Source: CAXBGS01 sp963975425
GTDB lineage: Bacteria; Planctomycetota; Planctomycetia; Pirellulales; Pirellulaceae
DNA length: 64,000 nt
Direction: 5' to 3'
NCBI GenBank assembly: GCA_963975425.1
Contig: CAXBGS010000003.1
Location: 124,001-188,000 of the forward strand
Shown piece by piece: positions 61,533 through 64,000 of this stretch; the first letter of the stretch is position 1, and each line of letters begins with the position of its first letter. The translations under genes and the position numbers were made by a program. Under the pieces are notes generated by a model. It saw nothing but the letters and a program-made list of their open reading frames with translations, was not told the DNA's origin and did no database searches.

Positions 61533-63881
61533 TTACTCACTGATGACGTCCACCTTGTTCCAGTATGCCCATTCGTTGCGCCAGCCGTTCGCTCGATTCT
61601 CGATGGTCAATTGCACTTCTTTCCCAGTATAAGACGAAAGATCGACGGAGACATTCATCCATTCATCCGTCATGCTCTTTGAGTCAACCGTTTTGTCGAT
61701 CAGCAAGTCCTGATTCGCAAACACTCGCAGTTGCCAATCACCATGCGGATGATGACTCACCTGCATATTCAATCGTGTTCGCTTTCCTGCGGGAATACGC
61801 ATGGCACGGGTCAGACGACAGGGAGTCGTTCGATCTTTGGGATGCGTTTGTACGGCGGACCGATTGCGAAACGATGTGTGATGAACAACCCCACCTTCGC
61901 CAACGCCATCGACGCGGAATCCGGCGGCCACCGATTGGATCGTCTTCTGCTGTGCAGCGGCACTCTGATCCGCCGAGAAATCTAATTGCGAGACAGCGTC
62001 ACCGCTGACCATGCGTCTTGCCACGAACTGTGAAAGCATCGGCATTTTGCTATGCACGGCCAGTTTCAACGCGCGCTGCGGATCCGCTGGCACCATGGGT
62101 TCTAGCGCAAACCAGATCATTCGCGGCAAATTGTGGTCATCAACGTCCTCACCGTGCTGTGCCAAACCCTCGAGAATCGACCAACGTTGATCGAATGACA
62201 TACGCCCCAGTGCAGCAGCAAGATACAAGCGTACGACCGGAGAGGGATCGCCCTTGGCCATCGACGCAAGCCGTTGCACAAGCGACGCGGGCAACTCAGC
62301 CTGATCGCCCGAGGGTCGCACACCAAACGCACTGATGTCGCTGTCTTCACACAGCAACTGTATGGACCATGCTCGAACGTACTCGTCATCGTGCGAAAGC
62401 AATCGGACAAGTCTGGAATGGCTGAGCCCCCCTGTCACGTGCAGCGCCCATAACGCTCGCAATTTCTTCGCCGACGCAGGGGCTGCTTCGAACATTCGCC
62501 AAAGCAGGTCGTGGACGAGCGGTCGGTTCAGCGCACCGCTTGCCGCTCGGGAGTGCAGCAGAACGCGGGCCTGACGCACATACCAGTCGTTGGTGTTGTC
62601 TTGAAGTCCGACCAATTGTTCGTCCGACATCGATCGCAAATCAGGACGAACAATTCGCGGGGCCCCCTTCGGCATGACTCGATAAACACGGCCGGAATTG
62701 GGAAAGTTGATGGCGTTGCCACATACGTCGGTGTCGTGCCAGTCCAAGAGATAAACACCTCCCTCAGGACCGATTTCGACGCTGAATCCGACCCACGCGA
62801 GGTCATTCGCCGGCAAAAAATCGTCTCCATGTTTTCCGATGAATCCGGAACCATCTCGGACCAGCACATCGGTTAACACCGCATGTTCATGGATATTGCA
62901 CATGAACAATCGATTTCGATATTCGCGGGGAAACGCATCAGCCAAATACACACGAGCGCCACCGTGCGCCGACAAGTGGGTGTGATCGCGGATCGTCTTG
63001 ATATCGTCGTAAACGTGCGGGTTGACGTGAGGTCGATTCTGTTTGTGGTACACACCGCCCTGAATGACATGAAACAAATGCGGAATGACACAGCACGTTG
63101 CAAAGCCTTGACCGTGATCATCGAAATCGAACCCCCATGGATTTGACAACCCTCGAGCGAAGACTTCGAACTTTTTCTTAGTCGGATGATAGCGCCAGAT
63201 CCCTGCATCAATGAACTGGCGTTTTGATTCGTCGTCGCCGGGTTTGCCCACGTGAGAATGCGTAAACACGCCGTGACAGCCGTACAGCCAACCGTCCGGC
63301 CCCCAATTGAAACTGTTCAAGGTTTCGTGACGATCGTTAATGCCCCAACCATCCAACAACACCTCCGCCGGGCCATCAGGCACGTCATCACCGTCGGCAT
63401 CCGGAATGAACGAAAGGTTCGGTGGTGATCCGACAAACACGCCACCGAACCCGAGTGCGATTCCGGATGTGAATGTCAATTTGTCCGTGAACGTTTTCTT
63501 CCGATCAAAGACACCGTCACTATCGGTGTCCTCTAGAATCTGAATCCGTGTGACACGATCCTCGGTGTGCTGTCGACGCGTACGATAGTTAAAATTTTCG
63601 ACAACCCACATTCGACCACGATCATCGAAACAGAACGCAATCGGTTCGCCGATATCGGGTTCTGCGGCAAATATCGAAACCTCGAATCCCGCCGGAATTG
63701 CCATCTGGTCGACGGCTTGCTGCGGGCTCAGGAACGGTGCCTCACTGGTTTTGTGTTGTTTTTTGGGTAACTCGTTGCGTTTCGGCTCTGCCGCGCCCAC
63801 GCTCCCATTAAACGCCTGGCAAACCGTGGCGCAGGTGAGGAGTGAATTTCTGGCGATTTTGGACCAAGGGGTGGCTTTCAT
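61533..63881 (-). CDS. Secreted PVC-type membrane-bound dehydrogenase-like protein (beta-propeller + HEAT + jelly-roll)
   Basis: Protein of 782 residues. The N-terminus has a Lys-containing start, a hydrophobic stretch and an AAE site near residue 31, consistent with a signal peptide. Residues about 50-420 form the sugar-dehydrogenase-like beta-propeller common in planctomycetes (IPAGFEVSIFAAEPDIGEP, then DDRGRMWVVEN and GPDGWLYG motifs). Residues 430-640 are HEAT-like repeats (VRQARVLLHSR, VRLYLAAALGR). The last 130 residues look like a beta-sandwich ending NGWRNEWAYWNKVDV. Many relatives carry a C-terminal cytochrome c domain, but I see no CxxCH here; CVIPHLFH and CNIHEH do not fit. The start ATG overlaps the stop of the upstream gene (ATGA), so translation is probably coupled. 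Substrate unknown; likely periplasmic or extracellular oxidation of a carbohydrate. Confidence 0.83.
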   Translation of the reverse strand: MKATPWSKIARNSLLTCATVCQAFNGSVGAAEPKRNELPKKQHKTSEAPFLSPQQAVDQMAIPAGFEVSIFAAEPDIGEPIAFCFDDRGRMWVVENFNYRTRRQHTEDRVTRIQILEDTDSDGVFDRKKTFTDKLTFTSGIALGFGGVFVGSPPNLSFIPDADGDDVPDGPAEVLLDGWGINDRHETLNSFNWGPDGWLYGCHGVFTHSHVGKPGDDESKRQFIDAGIWRYHPTKKKFEVFARGLSNPWGFDFDDHGQGFATCCVIPHLFHVIQGGVYHKQNRPHVNPHVYDDIKTIRDHTHLSAHGGARVYLADAFPREYRNRLFMCNIHEHAVLTDVLVRDGSGFIGKHGDDFLPANDLAWVGFSVEIGPEGGVYLLDWHDTDVCGNAINFPNSGRVYRVMPKGAPRIVRPDLRSMSDEQLVGLQDNTNDWYVRQARVLLHSRAASGALNRPLVHDLLWRMFEAAPASAKKLRALWALHVTGGLSHSRLVRLLSHDDEYVRAWSIQLLCEDSDISAFGVRPSGDQAELPASLVQRLASMAKGDPSPVVRLYLAAALGRMSFDQRWSILEGLAQHGEDVDDHNLPRMIWFALEPMVPADPQRALKLAVHSKMPMLSQFVARRMVSGDAVSQLDFSADQSAAAQQKTIQSVAAGFRVDGVGEGGVVHHTSFRNRSAVQTHPKDRTTPCRLTRAMRIPAGKRTRLNMQVSHHPHGDWQLRVFANQDLLIDKTVDSKSMTDEWMNVSVDLSSYTGKEVQLTIENRANGWRNEWAYWNKVDVISE

Positions 63882-64000
63882 TCGGGCAACTCCACCTGTT
63901 CTTTCGTTTGCAAGTACTTCACCAAGTCGACAAGTTCATCTCGTTTCAGTTGTTCCAACTGTCCGTCGGGCATCATCGATTTGGGTGAGCGTTTCCGGGC
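63878..64000 (-). CDS. C-terminal end of a planctomycete cytochrome c / heme-binding domain protein (partial)
   Basis: Only the last 40 residues are in the window. They read SPKSMMPDGQLEQL followed by ELVDLVKYLQTKEQVELP, a typical end of planctomycete cytochrome c-type domains: the Met axial-ligand loop SMMPDG and a final helix DLVKYLQ. The CxxCH would lie upstream, outside the window. The stop overlaps the start of the downstream gene by ATGA. Electron transfer from a neighbouring dehydrogenase is the natural inference. Confidence 0.7.
   Translation of the reverse strand, partial: ARKRSPKSMMPDGQLEQLKRDELVDLVKYLQTKEQVELPE

Noticed and set aside
63081..63124. Possible heme-binding site in the propeller protein (CVIPHLFH region)
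   Set aside because: It does not match CxxCH, and it lies within the propeller rather than in a cytochrome fold.

Overview
The window is almost certainly from a planctomycete of the Pirellulaceae (Rhodopirellula-like) group. The evidence is three giant genes whose products begin with the LEPR-XLL type N-terminal motif and end in dockerin-like calcium loops, GEVED domains in the same proteins, and a flanking membrane-bound-dehydrogenase/HEAT-repeat gene next to a planctomycete-type cytochrome c tail. Base composition is moderately GC-rich and uniform by eye. I see no rRNA, tRNA, CRISPR array, transposase or phage gene.

Layout. (1) 3-1902, plus strand: the 3' part of a class 3 lipase gene and, 4 nt later, a MoxR-type AAA+ ATPase gene. 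(2) 1903-2598: non-coding, with a strong 11-bp hairpin and a possible promoter. (3) 2599-61383, plus strand: three consecutive giant open reading frames of 6005, 5861 and 7536 codons (here GP1, GP2, GP3), about 58 kb or roughly nine tenths of the window. GP1 and GP2 are 72 nt apart. GP2 and GP3 are separated by 498 nt containing a 12-bp hairpin. (4) 61533-64000, minus strand: a secreted beta-propeller/HEAT protein, translationally coupled to an upstream gene of which only the C-terminal end, a cytochrome c-like tail, is in the window.

The giant proteins are paralogues with one shared plan. In order: LEPR-XLL motif, Ig-like region, a metzincin-like domain that has lost its zinc site, PPC-like beta-sandwich, two right-handed beta-helix blocks with an Fn3-like linker between them, further PPC-like domains, a possible beta-propeller (GP2 and GP3 only), a jelly-roll-like domain, a third beta-helix, an Ig-like domain, a tandem array of an unnamed module (the 'DG module'), GEVED, cadherin/Ig-like tandem repeats, dockerin pair, low-complexity linker and a short helical C-terminal tail. 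GP3 alone also has an intact HExxHxxGxxH metalloprotease domain at its N-terminus. They look like very large, acidic, calcium-binding, cysteine-poor surface or secreted proteins. The dockerins predict cohesin-bearing partners, none of which is encoded here.

The most unusual signal is how the paralogues differ. Small modules, mainly the DG module, sit inside other domains (GEVED, the jelly roll, the beta-helix, PPC). At one homologous position inside GEVED, GP1 and GP2 carry a DG-type insert while GP3 carries an unrelated GD[FY]-R repeat. This suggests mobile protein modules spreading through giant genes without breaking the reading frame. All domain assignments come from reading the sequence; no search was run.
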